DNA of 64,000 nt from Thozetella sp. PMI_491 (taxonomy: Eukaryota; Ascomycota; Sordariomycetes; Chaetosphaeriales; Chaetosphaeriaceae), in contig MU270020.1 in the NCBI GenBank assembly GCA_021432635.1, positions 1,195,202-1,259,201 of the forward strand, read 5' to 3'. Under the pieces are notes generated by a model. The model did not search any database. It was given only the letters and a program-made list of their open reading frames with translations, and was not told the origin of the DNA. Shown here one piece after another: positions 32,805-44,400 of this stretch (position 1 is its first letter; each line of letters starts with the position of its first letter). Made by a program: the position numbers and the translations under genes.

Positions 32805-33662
32805 ATGTTCGCCGCGGCCCTAAGAAGACAGCTGGCCACCAAGCCCATTGGCCACGGAATTGCTCGAATCGCCGCGCCCTTCGGCTGTGCATGGAGCCAG
32901 GATAAGAAGGCCCCAAGTCGACAGTTCTCCACCACGTCATACCTGTCGTGCAACAACCATTCCAAAAACAACAGCAGTCCTGCAGAATCCACCATGGCGA
33001 GCGAGGAACTGTCAAAGTATCTCAAGGAGACGCACGACCGCGTCTTCGAGCACAACCGCGCGTGGGCCGCCGAGCAGACGAGCAAGGATCCGGACTTCTT
33101 CGTCAAGCTCGCCGCCGGCCAGTCGCCCGAGTATCTCTGGATCGGCTGCAGCGACTCGCGCATCCCGGCCGAGCAGATCACGGGCCTGGGCCCCGGCGAG
33201 GTCTTTGTGCACCGTAACATCGCCAACCTGGTGTGCAGCATAGACCTCAATGTCATGAGCGTCATCAACTACGCTGTGCGCCACCTAAAGGTCAAGCACA
33301 TCGTCGTGTGCGGCCACTACGGCTGCGGCGGGGTCAAGGCTGCCATGACCCCCAAGGACATGGGCTTGCTCAATCCCTGGCTGCGCAACATCCGCGATGT
33401 CTACCGCCTGCACGAGGCGGAGCTGGAGAAGATCACCGACGACGACGCCCGCTACGACCGTCTCGTCGAGCTGTCCGTCATCGAGCAGTGCCGCAACGTC
33501 ATCAAGACGGCCGCCGTCCAGCAGTCGTTCGCCAAGAACGCCTTCCCTATCGTCCACGGCTGGGTTTTCGGCTTCAACGATGGCGTGCTTAAGGACCTCA
33601 AGATTGACCACGAGGCCATGCTGTGCGATGTGCAGAAGATCTACAACCTCTCTGAGAGCTGA
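32805..33662 (+). CDS. Beta-class carbonic anhydrase, probably mitochondrial
   Basis: The single exon gives 285 aa from ATG 32805. Zinc ligands of the beta class are present: Cys and Asp in WIGCSDSR, then His and Cys in CGHYGCGGVKA. The first ~60 residues (MFAAALRRQLATKPIG, with many Arg/Ser and almost no acid residues) look like a mitochondrial presequence. An internal ATG at 32994 in good context (caccATGg) would yield a presequence-free form of about 222 aa, the usual cytosolic length. The enzyme hydrates CO2 to bicarbonate. It is the last gene of the metabolic block; it may balance CO2 from decarboxylation there or be an unrelated housekeeping gene. Confidence 0.95.
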   Translation: MFAAALRRQLATKPIGHGIARIAAPFGCAWSQDKKAPSRQFSTTSYLSCNNHSKNNSSPAESTMASEELSKYLKETHDRVFEHNRAWAAEQTSKDPDFFVKLAAGQSPEYLWIGCSDSRIPAEQITGLGPGEVFVHRNIANLVCSIDLNVMSVINYAVRHLKVKHIVVCGHYGCGGVKAAMTPKDMGLLNPWLRNIRDVYRLHEAELEKITDDDARYDRLVELSVIEQCRNVIKTAAVQQSFAKNAFPIVHGWVFGFNDGVLKDLKIDHEAMLCDVQKIYNLSES

Positions 33663-34929
33663 GTGGACGCGGCTGAGGGTTGTGCTGCGCTCGCAATCGT
33701 GGATTCGGAGTCATGCGTATGGTATCGACCAAACGAATTCACAGCAACTAAGGCATCTGTATGTGTTTGAGAGTATGGGTGTGTGCTTCGGCAAGAAAGG
33801 ATTTTTGCAGTCAGTGATCAGCTTCATGCCGTAATCGATACCTTATTTTGGGCCTCGAGCATGGATAGTTCGTGAAGATGATACGAACAGACTCTCCGGA
33901 TCAGCCCCAAACGGCTATCCTCTGCCAATGATATGTACAAGCCGTCTGTAAAGTGATGACTTAAAATCGACACTGGGAGTTCATGCTGTCACTACTGTGC
34001 ACATCGGCCCTTCCCGTGATAAAATATGATTTCTATGTGACGTATGTACCGAAGTATGCAAGATTTGTCTCCCAACTCAGCCCTCTGTCCCTCTGCCAAT
34101 GCTAATATGGAGGACGCGTCCTGTTGCACGCGGCCGTGCCACGTCTTCGTAATGCATATCGCCCATGTTTCCCCTCCGCCTTCGAGTGAACAGAAATAAG
34201 ATCAACGGGGATACTGGAGGTTCCGACACTATCTATTGTTGCTCAACCATTTTGTTTGGGTTGCGTACAGCAAAGACCAAGTGTCGATGAGTTCCTCGTT
34301 GACTATAGTGCTGATCAATGGGCTGTCGTCTCACACAGCTGGTCTTAGGTGGAAGCGGAATAGCTGCCAAAGCCTAGGTAATGAAGGTGGACTCCGAAAG
34401 CCGCGCTCATGTCGATCCTGGCCCACGGTACCCTCACCTCGCCTTGGCATCTGAGAAAGATCTTCTCGAATACTCGATGTGCATCCGTACTTGGTGCCGA
34501 GTTTCTACTAACCGTCTGGCAGCAACACTGAGCTAAATAGCACGCCGAGGGTGTCTTCCTTTACACGCGAATGGGGTGAATTTGCTCCGCCTAATTCTGG
34601 TATGTACCCAACATATCTATCTGGGGTTGTGCACGGAGCGCTCACGACACAAAGCGTCGCCTTCAGGCCCACACTAAGATCCTGGAAGACAGTTGCAAGC
34701 GCCTCCGTATCGCGTATATTCAGCTTGATTAGGCTTAGCACTACACCCTAGACACAACAGTCTCTCCTCTCAACCGAGACGCTTGAACAAATTGTCATCT
34801 TCGGCGCCCAGAGCAATTTTCGCGTCCCTTGCAGCTAGGATACCGCCAACGGTGCACACAGTGCTCTAGCCAGCTCGCTAGACCGGCTGGAAAACACCCC
34901 GGCCGGTATTCATCTATCGGACCTGTCCA
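33663..34929. other. Intergenic, possible gene remnant
   Basis: No complete gene. A minus-strand frame at 34508-34741 reads IKLNIRDTEALATVFQDL and GLKATLCVVSAP, faintly like the start of a Rossmann-type protein, but without glycine motif or partner exons. The right end is the promoter of the Zn2Cys6 gene. Confidence 0.35.
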
Positions 34930-37014
34930 ATGCAGCCCTCACGACAGCGCCGGCCGCATACCCGCAGAAGGACCGGCTGTTTGGCCTGCAAGCAACGGCA
35001 CATTCGTTGCGATGAGGGGTGGCCAAGATGGTGCGTTTGTCCCATCTTCCCGTGTATCTGTTTCAAGACCGGCGCAACGCGTTCAGGCTGCTCTGAACGC
35101 TGTGCATGCTCCAGTCGATGGCGCCTCCACTGCCATCTTCAAGGACAGAGCTAGCGCTAGGAACTGACTTAGAACTCAGCGCCAACTGCCGCACCACAAT
35201 GCGGGAATGCAACTATCAGGTTCCTAACCTGCCACTCGGAGCGCAAAAGTGGCAGGCGGAAGCCGTACCCGGGACGAGCCTATGGCAGCTCCCCAAAGGA
35301 GCCCCATTAGACCCATTCGATACCCTGCCGATTCAAATGGAACACGGTTCGCGCGAGCTTTTCCATTACTGTAGGAGCTCCTCCACCGCATTCCGGACGC
35401 GGCAGGCTTATCATTCGCTGACCCTTCTTGCCTCAGTTGCCGGAGTGAGATATGAGCCAACTTGCTCTAAAGTAGACTTCACAGAGCTCATGGCGAACTA
35501 TGAACTTCCTGCAGAAATAGCTTTATTGGTTGAGAGGTCCCGTCCTGCAAGCCGCGTGCGAGATCCGTAAGCCCCAGATCCGTTTAGATGCGCTACATGC
35601 GTACGTCCTGACCCGCTCTGACCCCTGCCATGGTAGGATGACGTCCGCTATAGACGAATGCACTGGGCTGAGAAGTACACTAATGCTAGCTGGTTTGCAC
35701 TTCACACTGGTCACATCCGGCGCAAGCCACTTCGATGATACCTTTCTCGCCCACAAAGGCGATGTTATTCGCTATGTAAATGAAGGGCTTGGTAACCATA
35801 TTCTTCGAAACCGCGCCAGCTTCGTGAAGGTGATAGCTACGCTCTCGGTGATGGAGGTAAGCTGACGAAATATTTCTCAACCCCTCCCCCCCCCCCCCCC
35901 CCCCCCCCCTCAAAAAAAAAAAAGACTAAATATGAGCTCCTAGAGTTGCGTCGGCAACCTAGTCGTTGCAGAGGCTCATCTCCGCGGCCTGATGTCCCTG
36001 CTGGAGATGCAAGACTCCGCGGGAAGACCGGCAGTAAACCAGACGAGAGATGTTGATGCCCAGACGGTGCAACGTATGTTTGTCATGTAAGAATCCTGCA
36101 ACAAACTTTACCGGTGCCGTCGTATCGAACACTCATAAGGATTCAAATACAGGGCACATCACTTTTTGGACGCGGTAAGGAGTCGAAGCACCGACACGCA
36201 AACACAGGAGTCCAACAAGACCGAAAAGCGGTTGTCCAGTGGACTTATGGACAATCTAGCTGCCCTGCGCTTGATGCCTGTATTCTTTTCTTCGATACCT
36301 CCAAAGATGGGGTACGTCGACGCGAGCGCCATTATAGCTGCTTTGAAGGGCTTCACGCAAGCAGTAGTAGCGAAGGCATCTTCGCGAAAATTGTCAAAGC
36401 CAGCTTCGGGACGACCTGAATGCAGCTGTGAGGGTGCCGATGCCGAAAGCTGCCTAGGATGCAGGAGCTCAGCCGGAATGCTTGTTGGCCTGCTGATTAC
36501 CCACTTTACGGACCTCCCGCCAGCCCTTGATGGCCACAACAAGAGGATGCGATCTACGTGGTGTGCCTTGGCAATTTCTTGCAGCTTTTATCTCAACACC
36601 GTGTTGGGGGCGTGGAACAGAGGCATCCCTCCCGAGCCGAGGCTATTGGCCAGACTGTTGGCTTTACATAAGACTGAGTTGGATAGGATGGAACTGGATT
36701 TGCTTTCAGGCTCGGAAAGCTGCAACACCTGGTTTTGGCAGATCTTCGTTGCTGCAATGACACTACAGGCAGTGCGAAAGAGGCATTCACGGCACGTCGG
36801 AGCCGCGCACTATATGAGTACCACCGAGGCTAGCGAAGGGGAACCGTCCTTTGATCCATACATGTATCATACACACATACGTAGGTGGTCCGTCATCAGC
36901 CGTACCAAGCAGTGGGAAGGCGCAAGGGTGGCATTGCAGCAAGTCGCATGGCCTGACTTGCCCTGGGCGGAGGAGATGGCGAATGGACTATGGGAGGAAG
37001 CCATGACTATCTAG
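34930..37014 (+). CDS. Zn2Cys6 transcription factor
   Basis: Six exons (34930-35030, 35180-35370, 35437-35566, 35637-35856, 35944-36086, 36153-37014) give 548 aa. The first 149-nt intron splits the binuclear zinc cluster, which spliced reads GCLACKQRHIRCDEGWPRC then ANCRTTMREC, the full six-cysteine pattern. LDPFDTLPIQMEHGSRELFHY marks the start of the usual regulatory domain; RDPMTSAIDECTGLRSTLML and VVAEAHLRGLMSLL follow. Intron 35371-35436 is 66 nt and frame-neutral, so its retention would only add 22 residues. Intron 35857-35943 carries a run of 24 C. The gene lies between the metabolic block and the PKS cluster and could regulate either; proximity is the only evidence. Confidence 0.85.
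35886..35909. repeat. C24 homopolymer inside an intron
   Basis: Twenty-four consecutive C follow the GTAAGC donor of an intron in the Zn2Cys6 gene, and an A12 run lies just after. The length may vary between reads or isolates. Confidence 0.95.
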
Positions 37015-37274
37015 GGGACTCGACATTCTCTTGTTTCGAGGTCCTGCCAATGTATATAGCCTGATTTCAGATACAGTGCTTATATAATATGGATAATCGC
37101 TGACGTAGATCCAGCTTCGAGCGCGTGATGCTAGCGTGAGTCCTCAACACGATGCCATGAGGAGCTTAGGAGTAGGCGGCGAAAGGTCCATGACCCCCGC
37201 CACTGATATCTTTATTTGTATTAGTAATAGGGTTTCGACTTCAGATAGATATGTATTTCTGTAGTCTTGCTATC

Positions 37275-40200
37275 CTAACGCTCCCTACCTATAACATACT
37301 CCTTGATTAAATCTGCTACTGACCAGAATCCCTTCTTTTCTGCCAACTCTATAGCATCATTAAACCCCATTGACTCCCCGGTTCTACTAAAATCATGTAA
37401 CTCCAATAGTATCTTGACCATATCTAATCGCCCATTTTCTGCTGCAACATCCAATTCGGAAGGAAACTCCGTCCCTAGCTTACCACCATTGTAAAGAAGG
37501 AGCACAAGTAGTTCGATGTTTCCCTCTGCTGCCGCTTCTCCGAGAACCGTCCGTATCTGCGCTCCTCTGGAATGTTTATATTTATATCCTCGGCCAGCAT
37601 TCACGGCGGCCCCTCGACTCAATAAGTATCGTACCATCTCCATGCCCTCTTTGTCATCAGATGTTAATCCAGCACACGCAAGTTTCAAAGCCGTACCTTG
37701 TGCTAGACCAACTCCATCCACGTCCGCGCCCAATTCCATCAAGACTCTTGCTGCCGCCAGATTTCTGACCTCCCCAGCGACCTGAATCGGGGTATAAGAA
37801 CTATGTACTAAGCCTACCACTAGGGGGCCTGTTTGGTTAACACCAGCACCAGCCGCAATTACTTGTTGTATTTGGGCTATTGGCATCTTTTGTTGAACCA
37901 TTAATGGTAGCACACTGTCGCCAGAAGCCGGGTACATAACTGAAGCCCCTCGTTTAAGAAGAAACTCAACAAGGCCTAAGCGGCTGTCTAGATGCTCGAC
38001 AACATGTGCCAGGAGACCGTAGCCACACGCTTTCAAATCTAGGCCTTTCTCAACCAAGAATCGAATCATTTTGTCGTCCATCTTTGATGATATCCATTGG
38101 AAGTTTGACGCTATGGCTGAAGATACTACTTTGACATCTACTGCATGCTCAATCATCAACTCGACCAATTTTCGGCACCTATCATTTTGTTTAGGCATCG
38201 ATTCCAACACATACAGAAGAACGGTCGAGCTCTTGGTCTTTGCGATATCGCTTACTCCTTTTGAGTAAAGGAATCCGAAAAGGGCGATATTGCCGCATCC
38301 CGCAGACTTAGCCATTGCAATTGGAAGAAAGATTTGCATAGCGGCAGGCGACTCATCAATTAACATCTGGAAGACCTCCATACTATTCTCTGTAATGGAG
38401 TCCTTGACAATTACGATGTTGATCTTGGCGCCGTGAAGGAGGAGTAATTGAATGATTCGCCTAGTGGGGGGATCTAAACCAAAAATTGCAGCAGTTCGCA
38501 CAAGGCGATGGAGCGGAGATGTCTCATCCGAAGGTAATGGGACCAGGGATTTCGGTAGACTCATAGATGTTGGAGATAGCGAAAGTCTTCTAATTTTTAA
38601 GAAGTCTGGAGCGTCGGGATGAATGCCTGCTTGGAGAAGTGACTCAGTTGCCTTGACCTGCATCGTGGATGCCGCAATAAAGAGGGCACCTTGGAGAATC
38701 TCTCGTCGTTGCAAGGAAACTGGCGCCTGGTGAGATTTTAGATAGCAGTCCAAAGAATTAAACCCTTCAGTTGATTTATCGAGGATAGTAGTGGTGGTGA
38801 GATGATAGACGACTGGTGGCCGGTGGGAGAATGTCTGAAGGAGCGGGATGAAGTCCGGGATTCCAATGTGGGCAGCATCGAAAATTGTTTCGGGTGACAC
38901 AATCCAACTACTGCGATATCCTGGAATGTCGTAATTTTTTTCAGGCTGCTGAATAAAAGGAGCATCTACTTCTGCCCCCGAGCTAAGTAGTAGTTGCAAG
39001 CAGTTGATATGATCTTGATGATCCCGGTGTTCTTCGGCTATTGTACCGAGAAGGTGTGCAAGAGAGGAGACAGAACGTGAGCGAACCTCAAGAATTCCTG
39101 GAATACGAAGTAAGATTTTGACTATGGGGATGGATGCATTCAAACAAGCTCGTGTTAGAGGATCCATCGAACGCGTGTCATAGTCTCTGTCCAAGTCTGC
39201 ATGCCTTGGAAGAAAGCCTTTCGCAGCCGCTGCTTCCACTACCTCAGGCCAGTCAAACTCGACGAGCTTTTCGAGACACTCCATATTCCAGTCGTGAAGC
39301 ATCTCAAACAGTTGATGACTGCCAGCGAGTAGGATGGTTTGAAACATCGTCCGGCGTTTGCACTGTAACGCCGATTTCATTAACGGGAAATATAAAGCTC
39401 TCAGAGTTGGAAGATTGCTTTGGAGTAGAGATTCGATAAAACTTGGTGTAATGGTGCCATCAAGCAATGAAAGAAGACTGGAGTGTTTGTCGACATCAAA
39501 TAGGTTATTTGAAAGGATGAAAACCAAATTCTGGAGATGGCGGGTGAAGGCGGCCTGACTTGAGATGGAACCAACACCATGATGCAATGGACCAAAACTA
39601 AGTGGATCTGTAGCACCCTGTGTTACCCATTCTGCCGAAGAATATGAATAACTGTGTGAAGAATTCACTAGAGAGGCGGCAGAACTCTGTTGGTGTAATG
39701 CTACCGGAGAAACGCTCCATGAAAATGCTTTGTCTATAGTTAGCCGCCGTTTCCACGGAAGACAGAGCAAATGAACTAACGTAGTTGCTCCCAGCTCGAT
39801 AAGAATGACCTAAAGGGTAGCCCGGCCAGGACAGGCTCATACGTATGTTTCAACGTAGACCATGCAACATAAGCAGTGTCAGAGCGATTCCCCGTAGCGG
39901 GGAGAGAGAGCGAGGGTCCAGGCAACCAGGGCATCGTGGTTGTCACCTGATCAAACTGAAGGGGTTCCTCGTAACTGCCATATGTGGTACCTAATGCGAG
40001 TTAATAAAATGATGAGAACAACTTGCACTTAATATATAGTCCGTCTTACCGAGAAATAGATTATTCAGGTCAGCGCTAGGTGGCAAGCCCGCTGAAGAGA
40101 ACTGAGGATTGAAACTCTCCACAGTCAGGCTCGAGTACGGCTCACGGCTTTGCTCAGTGGCCATCGTTTCAAGGCGGGGAATCGTGAGCCCAGTAAGGAA

Positions 40201-40810
40201 GCAATCCAAATCACAACTCGGATTTCCAAATGTATTAGCCAAGATATCAGGAGAAGGTGTCCGTATTTCAATCCCCGCTGGTAGGGGAACCGGCCCTGTG
40301 TACAAAATCAGCCTCATCGATTATTTGTTTGTATCCGAGCGGCAAGCTACTGGTATGCATGGAAATTGCTTCCCTACCCTGGCAGTGGACTAGACGGCTT
40401 TGGTTCCGCCTGAATTCCTTGAGAACCTGTGTCTCGCTGACCCTGACACCGTGGCGGTAGACGTCGCTATTTTTCCCGTAGCGCTCGCGCCTTAGACGGA
40501 CATTGTGTTCAATTGCTGACCACCCATCTTTCTTCGTATATTTTCGAAGCCCAAGATGATCCCTTAGTTTGGTCTCGTAGGTGGACTCGCTGGCAGTTTT
40601 TCAATATTTACCACTTGGCAGCGTAGACATAAACGCAGCTTACGAAATATTTGGGTCGAAGCCATGGTCTTTCTCCATCATATCCTTGACCTGCTTGAGA
40701 GTTTTCCTCTCCTCAATATAAAGCTGGCGGAAGGTCAAGTAGTGATCTTTCCAAATATCACTTGACCTGGCACTGGGGGAGGCTCTGGTTGGAAGCGACG
40801 AGGAAGACAT
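37275..40810 (-). CDS. Clr5-domain ankyrin-like protein
   Basis: Exons 40644-40810, 40378-40589, 40050-40295, 39781-39990 and 37275-39733 encode 1097 aa. The Clr5 domain is N-terminal: IWKDHYLTFRQLYIEE, KTLKQVKDMMEKDHGFDP, then STYETKLRDHLGLRKY. A ~200-residue polar linker follows. LHHGVGSISSQAAFTRHLQN begins the large last exon, characteristic of Clr5 proteins, followed by degenerate ankyrin repeats (SSYTPIQVAGEVRNLAAARV, TALKLACAGLTSDDKEGMEM, ELDVAAENGRLDMVKILLEL). The 47-nt intron 39734-39780 has a GTTAGT donor and a GGCTAAC branch. Likely a nuclear scaffold or regulator; the target is unknown. It is transcribed in the same direction as the neighbouring PKS gene. Confidence 0.8.
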
Positions 40811-41492
40811 TTTGCAAAAGCTGAATACTATGACTCTTTCCAATATCTTCTGGGGAATGGAACAGTAAAATACGGCGGATGAGTCAAATGAGAAAGGGGA
40901 AGGAATCCTAAGATCAGTACTCAGAAGGGTTTATATAGCTGGGCGATTCTGGTTTGGGTCAAGAATTCGGCCAGGCTGCCCAAATACCCTTTACCCCGCC
41001 TTACGCCGAGATCCAAAATCTGGCCGAAATCTGCCCAATCGGCTTTTGTGTACCGTTGAGATATTTGGTTTTCCGCGCCACCGTGATGAGGTACCTCACA
41101 TACAGCCTTCAGCCCCGGTAGAGAAATGCTGAACTTATAATTGGGCAAAATGCAACTCCCCCGTCTAGGTCTGACCCAAAATCAGAATCCAATATGGGCT
41201 AAATCCTAGCCAAATATTAGCTACACCAATAGTTATCCAGATAGTCGGAGATCAACATCTCACTTAACAAGCTAATACATACATCAAAAAGCGAAGACAC
41301 TAGGCGACGAAAAGATCTTCCACTTCTGCCGACGTAAACATAACAGAAAAGCAACCTCAGCCCTACCAATACCTCTAAGATATGTACACCTGTACCAGAC
41401 GACAGTGTAGTGTTAGAATAGGAAAATTCACTTCATGACCTTGAGAAAAGACAGCTAGCATCCTCTTGCGTCCGACTTTTGGACGTTTGCGA
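40811..41492. other. Intergenic between Clr5-ankyrin gene and PKS
   Basis: It is the promoter of the Clr5-ankyrin gene and the 3' side of the PKS. AT-rich, with short diverged repeats of a ccaaaatc/gccaaat type around 41015-41215. No gene supported. Confidence 0.4.
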
Positions 41493-44400
41493 TCATTTAT
41501 CCGAGTCCGGTACAATCTGTATCAGACTGCTAACAGAAACAACCTTCTCACTGAATGTCGTAATGCTGCTGGTCCCCATAATGTCAAGCATGGGAACGTC
41601 AGCTTTCAGCGTCTTGGCTAGCCACGCACGGAACTCAGTTGCTACAAGAGAGTCCACGCCATTGGAGCTAATCGACTTTCCTGGGTCGATGTCATCGGCT
41701 GCAATGGACAACAGCTTAGAAAGCTTCAAGCGAATGCCGTTCGAGGCCGCGGCCACAGCTTCCTCCAAAGACGTGGCTGCTCCGAGTTGGATTGGGACGT
41801 TGAGAATGGGATCGTCTTCGGCCGCCTCGCTGGTGGTGCCTGACTCGCTATGTAGATGTCGGAAGAGAGGTAACCCGAGATAGGTGGGTAGCGGCATTCG
41901 GCGCTGTTTGTACAAAGCAGCGTTCGTCAAGCCGGAGACAGTCTGGTGCGGCTTGGGGTGTCGGGGATCGAGGTGGTACTCAATCAGCAGGTGTATTTCA
42001 TCCTCGCGAATGGACTCGAGGACCGAAGAGATGGTGGGGATTGTCTTGAGGCGATCCTTGTTCTCAGCCACGTATCCAACCGATAGGATACTGCCTAAGT
42101 CGATACTGGTGCCTGGGAGGCCTATTGACCGCCTGTACAGCGCAAGGGCGTCTTGGTAGGTGTTTCCGGCGGCGTAATTAGCCTGGCTTCGGTTACCTAG
42201 AATACCGGTGGCGGACGAGAGCAGTAGGAAGAAGTCTATATTAGACGGTAGGACCTCGTGGAGGTTCCAAGAACCCTGGAACTTGGGTTGTAGTGCAGCC
42301 TGGAAGTTCTCATAAGTCATGTTCTCGAACATGGCATCCTGTGAAGATAGCAAAGGTTAGCCACCGGTTGTGACCGTTGGGTTGTAGATAGTTGTTCTGA
42401 CCTTTAGTACCATTGAACCTTGCACACAGCCCTTGATCGGAGGTAAAGTTGCTGCGCATCGGCCAATAATATCCGAGAGCGCTGCCTTGTCACTGACATC
42501 GCAGGCGAATGCGTGTCCGCGGCAATTTTGTAGATCTAGCTCCGCGATGAGTTCCTGCGCGGTGGCGCTTGCTGCTCCGGACCGCGAGAGGAAGATTAGA
42601 TTCTTGGCTCCTCGGGAGGCCATCCATCGGGCGATGCTTCGACCCAGGCCGCCCAAACCGCCTGCTAGGAGATACGAGGCGTTCTCGTCGAACTCCAATG
42701 GAGGTGGCCTTTCTGGCGCGATTGGGACGACATCAGTTTCATTCGGCTTGAACACAATCTTACCCATGCTTTTACCAGATTGTAATGCTCGGAAAGCCTC
42801 TTCAATCTGGGTATAGTTCATGACTCTGGTTGGCGAAGCGACCCGGATCTTGCCTTCTGCAAAGAGTCGCACGGTTTCGGCGATGAGCTGGCCGAGCTTC
42901 TTCGGCTTGTAGTTCATGATAGTCGTCAGGTCGACGCTCGCCATGACGGTCTGTCGAAGGAGGGGGCTCAATTCGATCCTTCCATTAGCCTGTGCATCCC
43001 TCTTGCCGATCTCGATGAATCGGCCAAAAGGAGCGAGAATGTCCCAAGAGGCACGCAGTGCATCGCCCGACAACGAGTTGAGAACGACGTCTATGCCCCG
43101 GTTATTGGTCATGCGCATGACGCCCTTTGCGAAGGATAGATCTCGGCTGGAGAAAATGTGGTCTTCCTTGAGGCCATACTCTCGTACGAGAAGGTCTCGC
43201 TTCTCCGGTGTCGACACCGTGGCAAATACTTCGGCACCAATCAAGTGTGCCAACTGAATGGCCGCCTGGCCTACACCTCCTGCCGCCGCGTGAACGAGGA
43301 TGGTCTCTCCTTCCGACAACCTGGCAATATCGTGCAAGCCGTGAATTGCTGTGGAATAAACGCAGGGGAGACCCGCTGCGTCCTCGAAGCTGACCGAATC
43401 AGGGAGCTTCACGACTGCATCCGCACTCTGTCTCCCGAAAGTTTTGAGGCAGCCTCCGTCAACTAACCCATTCATGTAGACAACCCTGTCGCCTACCTGG
43501 AGGTTGATGACGCCGGCACCGATGCGAGAGACATAGCCCGCAGCTTCGTTGCCGAGGCAGGCTGCGACGTGCTCGCCCATCGCAATCAGAACGTCTCGGA
43601 AGTTGAGGCCAACTGCCTTGATTTCGACTTCGACCTCATTATCAGCCAGGGGGCGATACCAAACCGGGTCCGTAGCAAAGTGCAGCGCGCTTAGCGACCC
43701 TGGCGAAGAGGTATCTAACATAATTGGACGTCCAGCATTTTGGAGAGGCTCTAGCTTTGGCTCAGCATCGGTGAAGCTTGAGTGGATGAAATTGTTGATA
43801 TCACCCGCGTCGATTAGGCGACTCGTCAGAATCTCACCCTCTTTCAGGAAGTACTCCGCATTCTTGCCCTCGGCCTCGATGTTGTTCGCAAACTGGTGCT
43901 TGAACACCGAGAGTAGAGATTCGATCATGGCGCCGTCATCGGGTCGCGGCTCCGCAACCGACATAGTGATAAGGTTGGGGGCATCGATGTCTCGCTCCCA
44001 TCGCACAGTTCGTACAAGACCAGCGATCAGGTGCTGTTCGGGATGTTCCTGGAAGTCGCCTGAAAGCCACAGCACACCGTCACTGGTTGCAAGGATATGC
44101 TTGACGCTCTCGTATATATCTTCGCTGAGATTTGAGAGCACGGGAAGTTCTAGGTCGACCAAGGAAATGCAGATGTCATTGACTAGTTCCTTCTTGGTCA
44201 TGTCAGAAAGGGTCTCAATCGAGCACTCTTTCAGGTCGAAGTCGGCAACTAGTCGTTCCCGCAAAGCAGTAGCCAGAGCCTCGGTTGCAGTTGAGGATAC
44301 GATGTAAACCTTCTGATCTTCCTGAACAGTGCTGCTAGGCTCCAGATTACTGGCGAACATTATGCTCTGGGCATGGATGTCTGGGACCTCGCGATCCGGG

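Noticed and set aside
34508-34741. 77-codon minus-strand frame resembling a Rossmann-type protein
   Set aside because: Similarity is faint, the glycine motif is missing and no neighbouring exon fits.
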